A DNA stretch of 64,000 nt from Pseudonocardia sp. HH130630-07 (GTDB lineage Bacteria > Actinomycetota > Actinomycetes > Mycobacteriales > Pseudonocardiaceae): assembly GCF_001698125.1 (NCBI RefSeq), contig NZ_CP013854.1:3534001-3598000 (forward strand), given 5' to 3'. Each line of letters starts with the position of its first letter. The stretch's first letter is position 1. A model generated the notes under the pieces. That model saw only the letters and a program-made list of their open reading frames with translations, was not told the origin of the DNA and searched no databases. Positions 1 to 9,309 of this stretch are shown here, piece by piece. Made by a program: the position numbers and the translations under genes.

Positions 1-225
1 CCGGGGTGGCGGGGAGCCGTCGTCGTGGACACCGACCGGGACGCCGTCGCGGGTGAGCCGCACCCCGGTCACGACCCGCTCCTCGGCGCGCAGGACGGCC
101 CGGACCTCGGCCAGCACCGTGCTGCGCCCCGATCCGGCCCACCCGGTCACCAGCACGACGGGCGGGCCGTCGTCGGCGCGCACGAGGTCGAGGACCTCGT
201 TCGTCGTATTCCGAACCACCGGCAC
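1..225 (-). CDS. P-loop NTP-binding protein, N-terminal part (cut by window edge)
   Basis: Seventy-five codons are readable from a GTG at 225 to the window edge with no stop. Residues around 30-38 form a Walker A loop of the form GWAGSGRST. This is close in style and position to the loop GERGSGRST of the LuxR-type regulator that diverges from it at 416. A paralogous AAA-type transcriptional regulator is the natural guess, but the part that would prove it lies outside the window. The GTG start is chosen because it is the first start codon near the N-terminus that leaves a normal distance to the P-loop; no strong ribosome binding site settles it. Confidence 0.55.
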   Translation of the reverse strand, partial: MPVVRNTTNEVLDLVRADDGPPVVLVTGWAGSGRSTVLAEVRAVLRAEERVVTGVRLTRDGVPVGVHDDGSPPPR

Positions 226-415
226 TCGATCATGATGGCGTACGCCGGGTGACGGCGCGTGCCGGGCCGGGTAACGGCTGTGACATCGAAACAGCCCGGA
301 CGGGCGTCATCGGTGCCCGGAAGGGGCAACGGCGGTGTCGGAGGATGATCAATGTTCCATGCTGACCGGCACGAGAGCCGCCGATCGTGGCCGACGTGGG
401 GGAGGAAACGGACTC

Positions 416-3112
416 ATGAGGAACGCTCCGTCCGCACCGGTCGGCAGGGAGGACGAACTCGCGGTACTCGCGGCCGACGGGCCGGGTGGTGTCGTCACGG
501 TCCTGCACGGGGAGCGCGGGAGCGGGCGCAGCACGATGCTCGCGGCGCTGGCCGACATCGGACGGTCGGTCGGGCGCCCGGTGCTGACCGTCGACCTCGC
601 CGGCCCGCGTCCCGAATGGGACCTCTACGGCGTCGTCCCGCTGCTCGACGCGGTGACCGGCCGGTTCGAGAGCCTCGGCGCGGCAGCCAATCTCGTCGGC
701 CGGACCGCCGCCTTGCGCCGCCGGTGCACCCCCGGCTCCTACCGCAGCACGGTCCGTCGCGGTGCCCTGCACGCCGAGATCGGCCGGTTGCTGGGCAGCC
801 TCGGCTCGGCGGCGCTGGTCCTGCTCGACGACGTCGACCATATCCCCGAACCCGAGCACATCGCGGTGGCCGGCCGGCTGGCCGGCCACCGGGTGATCGT
901 CACGGCCGGACGGGCGTCGGCGCTCGGTGAGGTCGCCGACGCCCTAGTGCACGCCGGGCCGATCGGTACCGAGGATCTCGCCCGGCTTGTTCGCCGGGCG
1001 CTGCGTGCGCGCCCCGACGCGCGGCTGGTCGCCGCCCTGCGCCGGGCGCTGGGCCCGCTCGTGGGCAACCCGTCGGCGGTGCTCGCCACCCTCGACCACC
1101 TGCGCCGGTCGGACCGGTTGGTCACCGTCGCACGCCGGGTGTGCCTGCGCGCGCCGCACCGCCCGCCGACGCTGCCGTCCGACGCGCTCGCGGTCACCGC
1201 GGTCGGTGATCCCGGGGACTCCGCCGAGGAGATCGTCCTGCTGGTCGACGGCCCGGCCAGGGTCCGGGTCGAGGACACGCCGCTGCTGGCCGCCGCGTGC
1301 GGCCGGACCGCCCGAGACGCCGGTCGCACCGTCGACCGGCTCGTCGCGGACGGGGTGCTGGAGGAGCACCACGGCGCGCTCGTCCTGCGCTGCCCGGCGG
1401 TCGGGGCGACGCTGCGGGCCCGGGCCGGTACCGGCCGCGTCCGTGCCCTGCACGCCGCGGTGGTCCGAGCCTCCGCGACTGTCCCGGCCCCGCCGACGCC
1501 GGAGGTTCTCAGCGACCACGTGGAGGCCGCCGGCGACGCGCTGGAGCCCGGCCGGACGTGGTCGGAGCTGCTGCACGCGCAGGCCAGGGAACGCGAACGC
1601 CGGGCTCCCGACCGCGCCGCCCGCCTGGTGCACGCCGCCGAGCGGCACGACCGCGCCGAGCCGGAGTCCGAGCCGGAGTCCGGACCGGCCACCGGCTGGG
1701 TGCTCCGGCTGCTGTTGCGCGCCGGTGACCACCGTGGCGTCGCGCACCTGGTGGCCCGCATCGTCGCCGGCGGCGCCCGGGACGCCGATCCGGAGCTGCT
1801 CGCCGCCGCCGCGGCCGCCGCGGCGCTGTCGCTGGACGAGCCGGTGCCGGACGCGGTGCACCGGGCGCTGGGTCGGGACCTCGATCCCGCGTGCCCGTTG
1901 CGGCTGGTCCGGGACTGGACCGCCGGCCAGGCGCTGGACGTGCAAGAACTGCGGGACGCGATGCGCCCGCTGCTCGCGCCGAAGGCCGGTCCGGACCGTC
2001 GCTCGCTCGGCCGGCACGCGGCCGAGACGGCCCTGCTGAGCCGCGACGTCGTCGGTGCGCTCGAGGGGCTGCTCGGCCCGGCCTACCGTCGCCCGGCCCA
2101 CGGCGGGCACCTCGGGCCCCAGCAGGTCGCCGTCGCCCTGAGCAGCGGCCGCTGGGAGGACGCGACCGACGAGGCCCGCGCCCTGTTCGCCGACCACGAC
2201 GCGGACGAGAGCACCGCGGGCTCCCGCGAGCTCGCCGCGCTGCTCGCGGCCGACGCCGCAATCTGGTCCGGCGACGAGCGCATGGCCGAGGCGTGGCAGG
2301 ACTACCTGCCGGACGACGCCGTCCGGGCCCGGCACCCGATGCTGTACGCGGCCGTACAGGCCACCCGGCTCTGGGCGGCCGGGGACGGAGCGACGGCGCT
2401 GGAGGACGGCTACCGGATCTGGACCGACGCGCAGGGCCGAGCCGGGCACGTCGGCCGGCGGTTCCTGCTGGCCCGGCTGTGCGGGATCGCCGCGATTGAC
2501 GGCCACCGGCAGTGGCACGCCCGGCTGCACGCCGCCGCCGTCGAGTGGCGGCGCAACGCCCGGGGCGCCGAGGTCATCGGCGCCGCGGAGGCGTGGGACC
2601 TCGCGGACGGACTGTTCGGCGGTGGCGCGGCGAGCGAGGCGCGCCTGGCCAGGGCGATGGAACCGGCGCGCAACCGGGGGCACCGGGCGAAGCTGTGCTG
2701 GATGCTACTCGCCGCGGGGACCGCCGTCCCAGACCCGACCGCACTGTGGGCCGAGGCGCACGCGGTCGCCACCGAGATCGACTCGCCGGTACTGCGCGCG
2801 CGGCTGCGCCGGTTGGTCGAGGAGCACGGCGTCCGGCTCCCGGTCAGCCGCCACCGCGACTCCGGGCTCACCGACGTCCAGCTGCGCATCGTCGAGCTGG
2901 TCGAGCAGGGCATGACGAACCGGCAGATCGCCCGGGACCTGCAGATCAGCGAGAAGACCGTGGAGAACCACCTGACCAGGCTGTTCGTCCGGTTCGGGTG
3001 CCGTACGCGACACGGGCTCGCCACCGCCCGGATCGCCGCTCGATGCGACGAGACCGAGGTGCGCGGAGTACTCGACGCCGAGGACCCGCTCGCTCGCCCC
3101 GTGTCCTGCTGA
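416..3112 (+). CDS. LuxR-family transcriptional regulator with N-terminal AAA ATPase domain (large, LAL-type)
   Basis: 898 residues. Residues 32-40 (GERGSGRST) are a Walker A loop, and an LVLLDDVD stretch about 100 residues later fits Walker B. The middle is an Ala/Arg-rich helical region as in MalT/LAL regulators. The last ~65 residues form a LuxR-type helix-turn-helix (SGLTDVQLRIVELVEQG, then NRQIARDLQISEKTVENH). The ATG at 416 is preferred over an in-frame upstream start because GGGGGAGG lies about ten bases upstream of it. It is transcribed away from the partial P-loop gene, so 226-415 must carry both promoters. The inducer and targets cannot be told from sequence; the neighbouring secreted glycosidase and small secreted protein are possible targets. 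Confidence 0.85.
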   Translation: MRNAPSAPVGREDELAVLAADGPGGVVTVLHGERGSGRSTMLAALADIGRSVGRPVLTVDLAGPRPEWDLYGVVPLLDAVTGRFESLGAAANLVGRTAALRRRCTPGSYRSTVRRGALHAEIGRLLGSLGSAALVLLDDVDHIPEPEHIAVAGRLAGHRVIVTAGRASALGEVADALVHAGPIGTEDLARLVRRALRARPDARLVAALRRALGPLVGNPSAVLATLDHLRRSDRLVTVARRVCLRAPHRPPTLPSDALAVTAVGDPGDSAEEIVLLVDGPARVRVEDTPLLAAACGRTARDAGRTVDRLVADGVLEEHHGALVLRCPAVGATLRARAGTGRVRALHAAVVRASATVPAPPTPEVLSDHVEAAGDALEPGRTWSELLHAQARERERRAPDRAARLVHAAERHDRAEPESEPESGPATGWVLRLLLRAGDHRGVAHLVARIVAGGARDADPELLAAAAAAAALSLDEPVPDAVHRALGRDLDPACPLRLVRDWTAGQALDVQELRDAMRPLLAPKAGPDRRSLGRHAAETALLSRDVVGALEGLLGPAYRRPAHGGHLGPQQVAVALSSGRWEDATDEARALFADHDADESTAGSRELAALLAADAAIWSGDERMAEAWQDYLPDDAVRARHPMLYAAVQATRLWAAGDGATALEDGYRIWTDAQGRAGHVGRRFLLARLCGIAAIDGHRQWHARLHAAAVEWRRNARGAEVIGAAEAWDLADGLFGGGAASEARLARAMEPARNRGHRAKLCWMLLAAGTAVPDPTALWAEAHAVATEIDSPVLRARLRRLVEEHGVRLPVSRHRDSGLTDVQLRIVELVEQGMTNRQIARDLQISEKTVENHLTRLFVRFGCRTRHGLATARIAARCDETEVRGVLDAEDPLARPVSC

Positions 3113-3135
3113 GCCGCCCGGTCGGCGCACGCGTC

Positions 3136-3168
3136 TGCCGGGCACCGTGTTTCGACACGATGCCGGCA
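3136..3168. terminator. Long imperfect hairpin between convergent genes
   Basis: The arms read TGCCGGgcaCCGTGT and ACACGatGCCGGCA around a TTCG tetraloop at 3151-3154. It sits between the LuxR-type gene ending at 3112 and the GH18 remnant ending at 3218, so it could terminate both. There is no T-tract, which is normal in high-GC actinomycetes. Confidence 0.5.
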
Positions 3169-3217
3169 GCCGACGGCCGCGCACTGCCGGCCGGTGGACG
3201 AGCGTCCCGGTACGCGG

Positions 3218-4099
3218 TCAGCCGTGGCGGGTCTCCTGCCCGTAGAGCACCGTCGTGTAGGCGGAGAGGTACTCGCCCAGATCCCCGTCGGGCAGGTTGT
3301 AGGTGAGGAGCACGCCGTAGCCGTCCTCGACGGTCCGCCGGGCGAGGTCGGCGGTCAGCTTCCGTGGGGTGCCCGCGTCATCTACGGCCGCCGCGGAGAG
3401 CTGTTGCCGGGAGAGCCTGGGGATGGTCGGCGCCGTGTGCGTCCCGTAGTAGAAGTTCCAGGTGTAGTCCAGCTTCGCGCCGACTGACTCGTGGCCTGCG
3501 ACAGTCCCTCGGTGGCCGGACCGATGTCGTAGAACGAGATGATCTTGTCCGGGAGGTGCGCCCGGAGCGCGGAGATCAGCCATCCGGCGGAGTCCGGGTT
3601 GATCGGCGGTGCGCCCGGACCGTCGTAGTCGCTGTGCTCGTCGTCCAGTTCGACGCCGTCGGGACCGTACTTCTCGACGGTCTGCGCTACCTCGGCGGCG
3701 AAGGCGCCCGCCGTCTCCGGGCTCTCGAAGTTCGCGAGGCCGGCGATCTGGTGGTTCCCGAGGATGGAGAGGGTGAACTTGGTGCCCTGCCGTTGCACCG
3801 GCCGACTCGTGGTCTCGGCGTTGTCGACGGTCTCCGGTACCTTCTCGTTGAGGAAGAGGGAGGGGCCTGTCGCCGGGGCGTGGTCGGTGTTGGCGGCGAA
3901 GACGATGGCGACGTCGAAGACCGGGGTCCCGTCCTCGAGCCGGTAGGTAGGTGGCGACGTTCTCGAACTTCTGGTCGTTGACCTCGACGTAGACCACACC
4001 GGTCAGTGGAGGTGGCGGTGCGAGGTCGTCCGCCCGGGCCGGGGCGGTTCCGATGCCCGCGAGCAGCAGGGCGAGTGCGCCGGCGGCACCCACCGCCAT
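3218..4099 (-). pseudogene. Secreted endo-beta-N-acetylglucosaminidase (endo-H-like, GH18) with two frameshifts
   Basis: Read across two frames, the protein resembles Streptomyces endo-beta-N-acetylglucosaminidase H along its length. There is a signal peptide (ALALLLAGIGTAPARA), then FDVAIVFAANTDHA, the catalytic block DGVELDDEHSDY (Glu codon at 3637-3639), ALRAHLPDKIISFYDIGP, and a C-terminal YTWNFYYGTHTAPTI. Such enzymes cut the chitobiose core of N-glycans outside the cell. The first frame change coincides with a tandem GGTA GGTA at 3942-3949; deleting four bases gives ENVATYRLEDG. The second lies near 3480. The ATG at 4099 is one possible start; a longer N-terminus up to about 4140 is equally possible and would add a basic n-region. 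Either the gene is dead or the assembly has two indels. Confidence 0.8.
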
Positions 4100-4300
4100 T
4101 CGGGATCCCACTGTTCTCGTGATCGATCTCGTCGTGAATCCACGTACTGATTCCTCGCCAGTTGCGATACTGTAATCCGATCGTGTGACACTAAAGCGTT
4201 TTAGCCAAGGCGTCGGCGAATGGCGGAACTGAGCGGCCGTGGCTGCGGCGCCGGGTCCGTGGCCGACGTCGTCCGGTGCCGTCCGGGCCCGGACACACAT

Positions 4301-4334
4301 CTGCCAGCGCCGTGTTGCGGCACGACGCCGGCAG
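4301..4334. terminator. Imperfect hairpin similar to the one at 3136
   Basis: The arms CTGCCaGCGcCGTG and CACGaCGCCGGCAG enclose TTGCGG. It lies about 100 bases past the stop of the small secreted protein gene (minus strand) and can serve as its terminator. Its arms share the pattern TGCC-GC-CGTG with the hairpin at 3136-3168. The remainder of 4100-4431 holds only the promoter side of the GH18 remnant; no other gene is seen there. Confidence 0.4.
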
Positions 4335-4431
4335 ACAGTGGTCGGGACGACGGCCGTGGGGCTGCGTCCCGGTCGTGCTCCTCCGGCGGGTGTCCGCCCC
4401 GCGGGGCGGAACGATCGAGGAGGAGGAGCGG

Positions 4432-4695
4432 TCAGGGGGTGTTCGGCGGGATGCCCGGGTTCGTGGGCAGGTTCGGCAGGTTCTCCGACGGCGGCGGCCA
4501 CTCGTCGGCGTTCCCGGCCCCGGTGCCGGTACCTGGCCCCGGCTGTACCGGGCCGCTGGTGCACGTCGGGCAGGCCACGTCCTGGCCCTGCTGTCCCGCG
4601 GCCAGTGCCGGTCCCGCGCCGGCGAGCGCGAATGCTGCCGTCGCCGCTCCGGTGATCAGTACGCGGGCGAGCTGCGGACGTCCTGTTGTCGTCAT
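4432..4695 (-). CDS. Small secreted protein of unknown function
   Basis: Eighty-seven residues from the ATG at 4695, which has GAGGAG five bases upstream. A GTG six bases further up overlaps that ribosome binding site and is less likely. Residues 1-31 are a clear signal peptide ending ALAGAGPALA. The mature part is about 55 residues, has one CPTC pair, and ends in a Pro/Gly/Asn-rich tail (NLPNLPTNPGIPPNTP). I recognise no family. The two cysteines could form a disulfide or bind metal outside the cell. Confidence 0.7.
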   Translation of the reverse strand: MTTTGRPQLARVLITGAATAAFALAGAGPALAAGQQGQDVACPTCTSGPVQPGPGTGTGAGNADEWPPPSENLPNLPTNPGIPPNTP

Positions 4696-5016
4696 CGACA
4701 CTCCTCGATGCCGGCTGGTCGCCGGCCGTCGTGTTCAGGTGCACGGCGGACGTTAGGTGCCGGACCGGACGGATCGTGCGGCCCCGTCGTTCCCGGCAGC
4801 CGGACGCGGGAGATCCCTCGCCAGTGCGCTCCGCGGGTTCGCCGCCACCAGCGTCCGGGACCAGCACCGGGTTGCTCCACCGGCGAGGGCGCGCTCTCTG
4901 TGGCGCTCGTCGAGCGGGCACCGGTCCGGTGACCGACCCCGCTCGAACGGCACGCGGTGCGGTCCGGCCGGGCCGACCACGGGGCATGGTGTGCCGTTCG
5001 GCGGGGGACCGTGGGT
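4696..5016. other. Intergenic region, no gene seen
   Basis: This 321-base stretch separates the small secreted protein gene from the end of the secretion operon. It should contain the promoter of the former and the terminator of the latter. I found no convincing reading frame, hairpin or repeat in it. Confidence 0.5.
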
Positions 5017-6120
5017 CTACCGCGCGTCGGCCCCGGACGGCCCCGCGACGTGCCGCACCCCGGTGACCTCGCCCTCCCAGTCCGACAGCGGCTGCAGGAC
5101 GACCCCGGTCGCCGAGTCGTAGGCGTTCACGACGAGCCCGCCGCCGACGTACATCCCCACGTGCCGCGGGTTGGTCGGGGAGCCGAGCGATCCGGGGGTG
5201 AACACCAGGTCGCCCGGGGCGATGCTCGCGACCGTCGCGGGCGTCCCGGCGTTCTTCTGGCTCACCGTCCCGGCCGGGATCGGCACCCCGGCTGCGGCCC
5301 AGGAGGCCAGCATCAGCCCGGAGCAGTCGAACCCGTCGGGGCCCTTGCCGCCCCAGACGTAGGGCTTGCCGATCTGGGCGAGCGCGTAGCTCACCGCGGC
5401 CCGCTGGGCCGGGTCCGCGGGCAGGGCGAACCCGGGCGGGAGCGCGCCCGGGTCGACCGGCGTCGGCGCGGTCGGCAGCCCGGCGCCGCCCTGGTCCGGG
5501 CAGGCGAACGTGGACGCCTGCCGGGCCGTCGCCGCGCCGGGGGTGGGGACGGGGTTGTCCGGCCCGACCCAGAACCGGTCGACGAGCGCGGCCGCCGGCT
5601 CCTCCTGCGGGCCGTAGCGGTCCGGGAACGCCGAGCGCTGCACGGACTGGGCGGCCTCGCCGGGCGGCATGGTCGCCCACCCGGACAGCTCGACGAGCCG
5701 GTCGAGGAAGATCCCGGTCGAGTACACTGGGTTGAGGACCTGCTCCGGCGTGCCCCAGCCCTGCGACGGACGCTGCTGGTAGAGCCCGAGCGAGTCCCGG
5801 TCCCCGTACTCCACGTTGACCAGCCGGGACTCGACGATGACCGTCGAGATCGCGATGACGGCGGCCCGCCGCGGCAGCCCGCGCCCGACGACGCCGTCGA
5901 CGATCGTCGCGGCGTTCTCGGTCTGCTCGGCGTTCCAGTCGGTCCCGCCGATGGACTGCGAGCCACCGCCGATCCCGCCGTCGCCGCCGCAGCCGCCGCC
6001 CGGCAGCGCGCCGTCGGCGGCCGCGCCGAGCATCGCGATCCCGATGCCGAGGGTGGCGGAGACGAACGTCAGCGTCGCGGCGACGACCGCCAGGACGACG
6101 GCCGGGCTCCTGCGTGCCAC
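5017..6120 (-). CDS. Membrane-anchored bifunctional wall hydrolase: muramidase-like plus NlpC/P60 domain
   Basis: 367 residues from the GTG at 6120, four bases after the stop of the ATPase gene. A single membrane helix (about residues 6-30) is followed by a lysozyme/transglycosylase-like segment containing STVIVESRL with Glu97 as likely catalytic acid and YGDRDSLGLYQQRPSQGWG. A C-terminal NlpC/P60 peptidase domain has Cys266 in GFDCSGLM and His320 in RHVGMYV. Enzymes of this make-up open peptidoglycan locally so that a conjugation or secretion channel can cross the wall. It is the last gene of the secretion operon. Confidence 0.85.
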   Translation of the reverse strand: MARRSPAVVLAVVAATLTFVSATLGIGIAMLGAAADGALPGGGCGGDGGIGGGSQSIGGTDWNAEQTENAATIVDGVVGRGLPRRAAVIAISTVIVESRLVNVEYGDRDSLGLYQQRPSQGWGTPEQVLNPVYSTGIFLDRLVELSGWATMPPGEAAQSVQRSAFPDRYGPQEEPAAALVDRFWVGPDNPVPTPGAATARQASTFACPDQGGAGLPTAPTPVDPGALPPGFALPADPAQRAAVSYALAQIGKPYVWGGKGPDGFDCSGLMLASWAAAGVPIPAGTVSQKNAGTPATVASIAPGDLVFTPGSLGSPTNPRHVGMYVGGGLVVNAYDSATGVVLQPLSDWEGEVTGVRHVAGPSGADAR

Positions 6121-6124
6121 CGGG

Positions 6125-7783
6125 TCACCCGCGCGCGGATGAGCTGCCCGGCTCGCCGCCGGCGGGGCGCGGGCCGCGCACGCCACCGGACGGGACCGAG
6201 ACGAGCCCGCGCCGGCGGGTGCCGCCGCCGGTCGGTTCCGGTGCGGGGACCGGCTCGGCACGCAGCCCGGCGTTGGTGTCGAACACCGAGCGTTCGGTCG
6301 CCGAGAGCACGGTCTGGATCTTCATGCCGGGGGTGTTCTCCAGCTTCCACAGTGCCCGCCCGGCGCCCTCCATCGCCCAGCCGGTGATGACGGCCTGCTC
6401 GCGTTCGGACAGTCCGAGGTCGTCGGCGAGCTCGTCGCCGACCCGGGTGGACTGTCCGAGCAGGATCCGGGTGGAGCACAGCGCGAGCAGGTCCTTGGCG
6501 ATCGAGACCTCCTGGGAGCCGGCGGCGCCGACCGAGAGCAGGTCCGAGGGCTTGTGCATGACCAGGAGCTGGATCTTGCGTTCGGCGCGGGACAGGCGCA
6601 GGTCGGAGTCGACGGCCTGGACCGCGCGCAGGCCCAGGCGCATCTGGCGCCACACCTCGTCGCGGACGATGATCCGGACGTCGCCGTCGTCCTGCAGGTC
6701 GGTGATCATCGAGGACCAGGAGCCGAGGCAGGTCAGCGCGACGGCGACGGCCTGGTCGCCGCGGGCGCGCAGCAGCGACAGGTCCATGGACTGGACGGGT
6801 GCGTCCCAGTCGAGGTCGAAGTTGGTGGGCTCGTCGAACAGGCCCGCGAGCGGTCCGACGACGAGGTTGGACAGGGCGTCGGTGATCTGGCGGGTGTGGT
6901 CGACGAACTGGCGGCGGTCGGCGAAGCGCAGCTCGCGCCAGAGGGCGTCGTCGGGGTCGGCGAGCCGGGCGACGACCTGGGGGATGGTGATCGGGCGCAG
7001 CTCGGTGTAGCCGTCGGCGGCCCCGACCAGGCGGGTGAGCACGGTGGAGAGCACCAGCTCGTCGGTGACGGTCGGGGAGTAGCCCTGCGCCTCGGCCAGC
7101 GCGGTGAGCATCCGGGTCCAGCGGGCGAGGACGCTGGTCAGCTCCTCGCGCTGGCGGGCGGTGTCCCAGCCGGCCCAGCGGGCGCGGACGGGGCCGAGGT
7201 CGAGCGCGTTGAGCCGGTGCGGGCTGCCGCGGCCGAGTGCGATCGGGGTGATGCCGAGCGCGCGCAGCAGCGGGGTGTACTCGCCCTTGACGTCGCCGCT
7301 GATCAGGGAGCGGACGCCGAACAGCATCATCCGCAGCAGTAGTGCGACGACGGTGGAGGACTTGCCGCGGCCCGGCTCGCCGAACACGGCGAGATTGGGG
7401 TTGGTGACCATGTCGCGCAGCACCCACTCGGTGGGGTGCACGTAGAAGGCGCCGCCGGACTGGGTGTCGTAGCCCAGCCGGGCCCCGACCGCGGGGACGC
7501 CGTTCGCGGCCAGCAGCGGGAACAGCCCGCCGACCTCCGCCGTCGTGGCGGTGTGCACCGGGACGCGGCGGGTCGCGTCGACCGCGGTCCAGCCCCGGCC
7601 CGGCTCGCGGTGGCCCTGGCGCGGTGCGGCGACCCGGTTGACGCGTTCGCGCCGCCGCCCGCCCTGCTCGCCGGGCTCCGGGCCGTCGTCGCCGGGCCCG
7701 GCCGCGTCACCGCCGCTGAACTGCGACAGCAGCTCGGCGGTGTCCCGGGATCGGACCTCGCGGTTCCTCCGCAGCGGGCTCAC
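6125..7783 (-). CDS. VirB4-like ATPase of a type IV secretion/conjugation apparatus
   Basis: 552 residues from a GTG whose last bases overlap the stop of the upstream gene (GTGA). Walker A is GEPGRGKS at residues 135-142, and RIIVRDEVW fits Walker B. LVMHKPSDL and an ILLGQSTRV block follow, as in VirB4/TraC-type and FtsK/HerA-fold motors. The first ~75 residues and the last ~35 are low-complexity and probably disordered. By analogy with the family it powers substrate transfer or channel assembly at the inner face of the membrane. No relaxase or coupling ATPase is present in the window. Confidence 0.88.
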   Translation of the reverse strand: MSPLRRNREVRSRDTAELLSQFSGGDAAGPGDDGPEPGEQGGRRRERVNRVAAPRQGHREPGRGWTAVDATRRVPVHTATTAEVGGLFPLLAANGVPAVGARLGYDTQSGGAFYVHPTEWVLRDMVTNPNLAVFGEPGRGKSSTVVALLLRMMLFGVRSLISGDVKGEYTPLLRALGITPIALGRGSPHRLNALDLGPVRARWAGWDTARQREELTSVLARWTRMLTALAEAQGYSPTVTDELVLSTVLTRLVGAADGYTELRPITIPQVVARLADPDDALWRELRFADRRQFVDHTRQITDALSNLVVGPLAGLFDEPTNFDLDWDAPVQSMDLSLLRARGDQAVAVALTCLGSWSSMITDLQDDGDVRIIVRDEVWRQMRLGLRAVQAVDSDLRLSRAERKIQLLVMHKPSDLLSVGAAGSQEVSIAKDLLALCSTRILLGQSTRVGDELADDLGLSEREQAVITGWAMEGAGRALWKLENTPGMKIQTVLSATERSVFDTNAGLRAEPVPAPEPTGGGTRRRGLVSVPSGGVRGPRPAGGEPGSSSARG

Positions 7784-9309
7784 GAGTCGAACGCCCGCTT
7801 CTGGCGGGGCAGCCCGATCCCGACCGGGAGGGCGGCGGCGACGAACGCGGAGTCCTGGGCGAGCTCGAGACGCAGCAGCCGGAACCGGCCCGACGAGTCG
7901 TTCTCCAGCCGGGCGGCGTGGTCCTCGACGTTCCAGTCCGAGGGCACGGTCACCGAGCTGGCCACGGTGAACCGGACGACCGCGTGCCCGGCCGCGACCG
8001 CGGCCTCCTGCTCGCGGGACCCGCGGCGGTTGCGGTCGTCGACCTCGGTGGTCGCGAACCCGCGGGCGGCCTTCGCGTCGATCAGGACGTTGTGCCGGAA
8101 CCGGTCGCTGCGCACCACCCGGGCGCCGGCGGCCTGGGAGAGGATCTCGTAGTGGATCTGCAGGGTGCGCCGCTCGCCCGCGGTGCGCACGGCCAGCATC
8201 GGGCCGAGCGAGCCGAAGATCGTCCCGGACTCCGGCGGCTGCACGGCGTAGGAGACCGAGGAGTACCCGTCGTGGTGGTAGGCCCGCGCGGCCGGGGCCG
8301 GGGCCAGCGCCGGACCGGCCTGGGAGATCGGCAGGCCGACGGTGCCGTCGGCGTCCGGGCGCACCAGGTGCCGGTAGGACAGCGCGCCCGCGGTGGCCGG
8401 GTTGAAGCCGGTCTTGATGGCCTCGGCGACGCCGGTCGAGGTCAGCCAGGTCACCGACTGCACCCCGAGCCCGCGCAGGCCGTCGGCGACGCCCTCCAGC
8501 AGCCGGTACAGCGCGTACGCACGCCCCGCGACGCCGCCACCGGCCGCCTTCGCCGGGCGGCGCAGTGCCTCCTCGGTGCCGGACACGGTCACGAACAGCT
8601 CGGTCCGCACCGACACCGACGCGACGTCGCGGTCGATCTCGTCGGTCACCCGGCGGGCGAGGTCGGGTGCGTCGGGGTGCTCGTGGCGGGACCGCCACAC
8701 CTCGTACTCGGTGCCGTCGTCGGGGACGGTGCGCACCAGCAGCGAGACCCGGTCGACGACCTCGCGGTGCCCGAGCGCGGCGAGCAGCGAGCCGAGCCGC
8801 CCGGCCAGGCGCTCGCACTCGGCGTCGGACAGCATCCCGACGCCGGAGTGGGTGAGCTTCGCGGTGGCGCCCCAGCGGCCCTCGGCGGTGTCGTGGATCA
8901 GGCAGACCCGGGAGCCGTGGAACTCCGGCCCGTCCGGGAACTCCAGCCGCGACAGCACACCGGGCAGGTCGGGCTCGGTCCGGTCGCCGGCCAGCCCGGC
9001 GGCGGCGCGGGACTGCCAGGGTGACCAGCGCATCAGCACTCCTGTCTGGAACATGATCAGGTCGGCCAGCCACCGGAACGCCGGGCGGCCGCGGACCGGG
9101 ACGACGATCAGCACCGCGACGACCGCGGCGAACGCCCCCCAGCCCAGCGTCTCGCTCCAGCGGTTGCGGGACATGGCCAGCAGCGCGGGGACACACGCGG
9201 CGATGACGAGGAACGCCTGGACCGGCGTCATCCCGGCGATCCAGCCGGTGCCCTCGCGGTGGGCGAGTCCGTGGTAGACCCGTGGGCCGCCGGTACTCGG
9301 TGCGCTCAT
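7780..9309 (-). CDS. PrgI/SCO6880-family membrane protein of the secretion apparatus
   Basis: 509 residues. The ATG at 9309 has GGAGGGG just upstream and overlaps the stop of the preceding gene (ATGA). Two membrane helices lie near the N-terminus (PVQAFLVIAACVPALLAM and WGAFAAVVAVLIVVPV). A large soluble C-terminal part contains an RWSPWQSRA motif shortly after the membrane section and an ending rich in polar residues. In actinobacteria this family is almost always encoded directly before a VirB4-type ATPase, as here, and is thought to form part of the inner-membrane platform. Confidence 0.82.
   Translation of the reverse strand: MSAPSTGGPRVYHGLAHREGTGWIAGMTPVQAFLVIAACVPALLAMSRNRWSETLGWGAFAAVVAVLIVVPVRGRPAFRWLADLIMFQTGVLMRWSPWQSRAAAGLAGDRTEPDLPGVLSRLEFPDGPEFHGSRVCLIHDTAEGRWGATAKLTHSGVGMLSDAECERLAGRLGSLLAALGHREVVDRVSLLVRTVPDDGTEYEVWRSRHEHPDAPDLARRVTDEIDRDVASVSVRTELFVTVSGTEEALRRPAKAAGGGVAGRAYALYRLLEGVADGLRGLGVQSVTWLTSTGVAEAIKTGFNPATAGALSYRHLVRPDADGTVGLPISQAGPALAPAPAARAYHHDGYSSVSYAVQPPESGTIFGSLGPMLAVRTAGERRTLQIHYEILSQAAGARVVRSDRFRHNVLIDAKAARGFATTEVDDRNRRGSREQEAAVAAGHAVVRFTVASSVTVPSDWNVEDHAARLENDSSGRFRLLRLELAQDSAFVAAALPVGIGLPRQKRAFDS

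Noticed and set aside
3218-5680. 820-codon minus-strand frame spanning the GH18 remnant and beyond
   Set aside because: Only scattered parts of the GH18 protein are in this frame; upstream of 4150 it is antisense to or out of frame with real genes.
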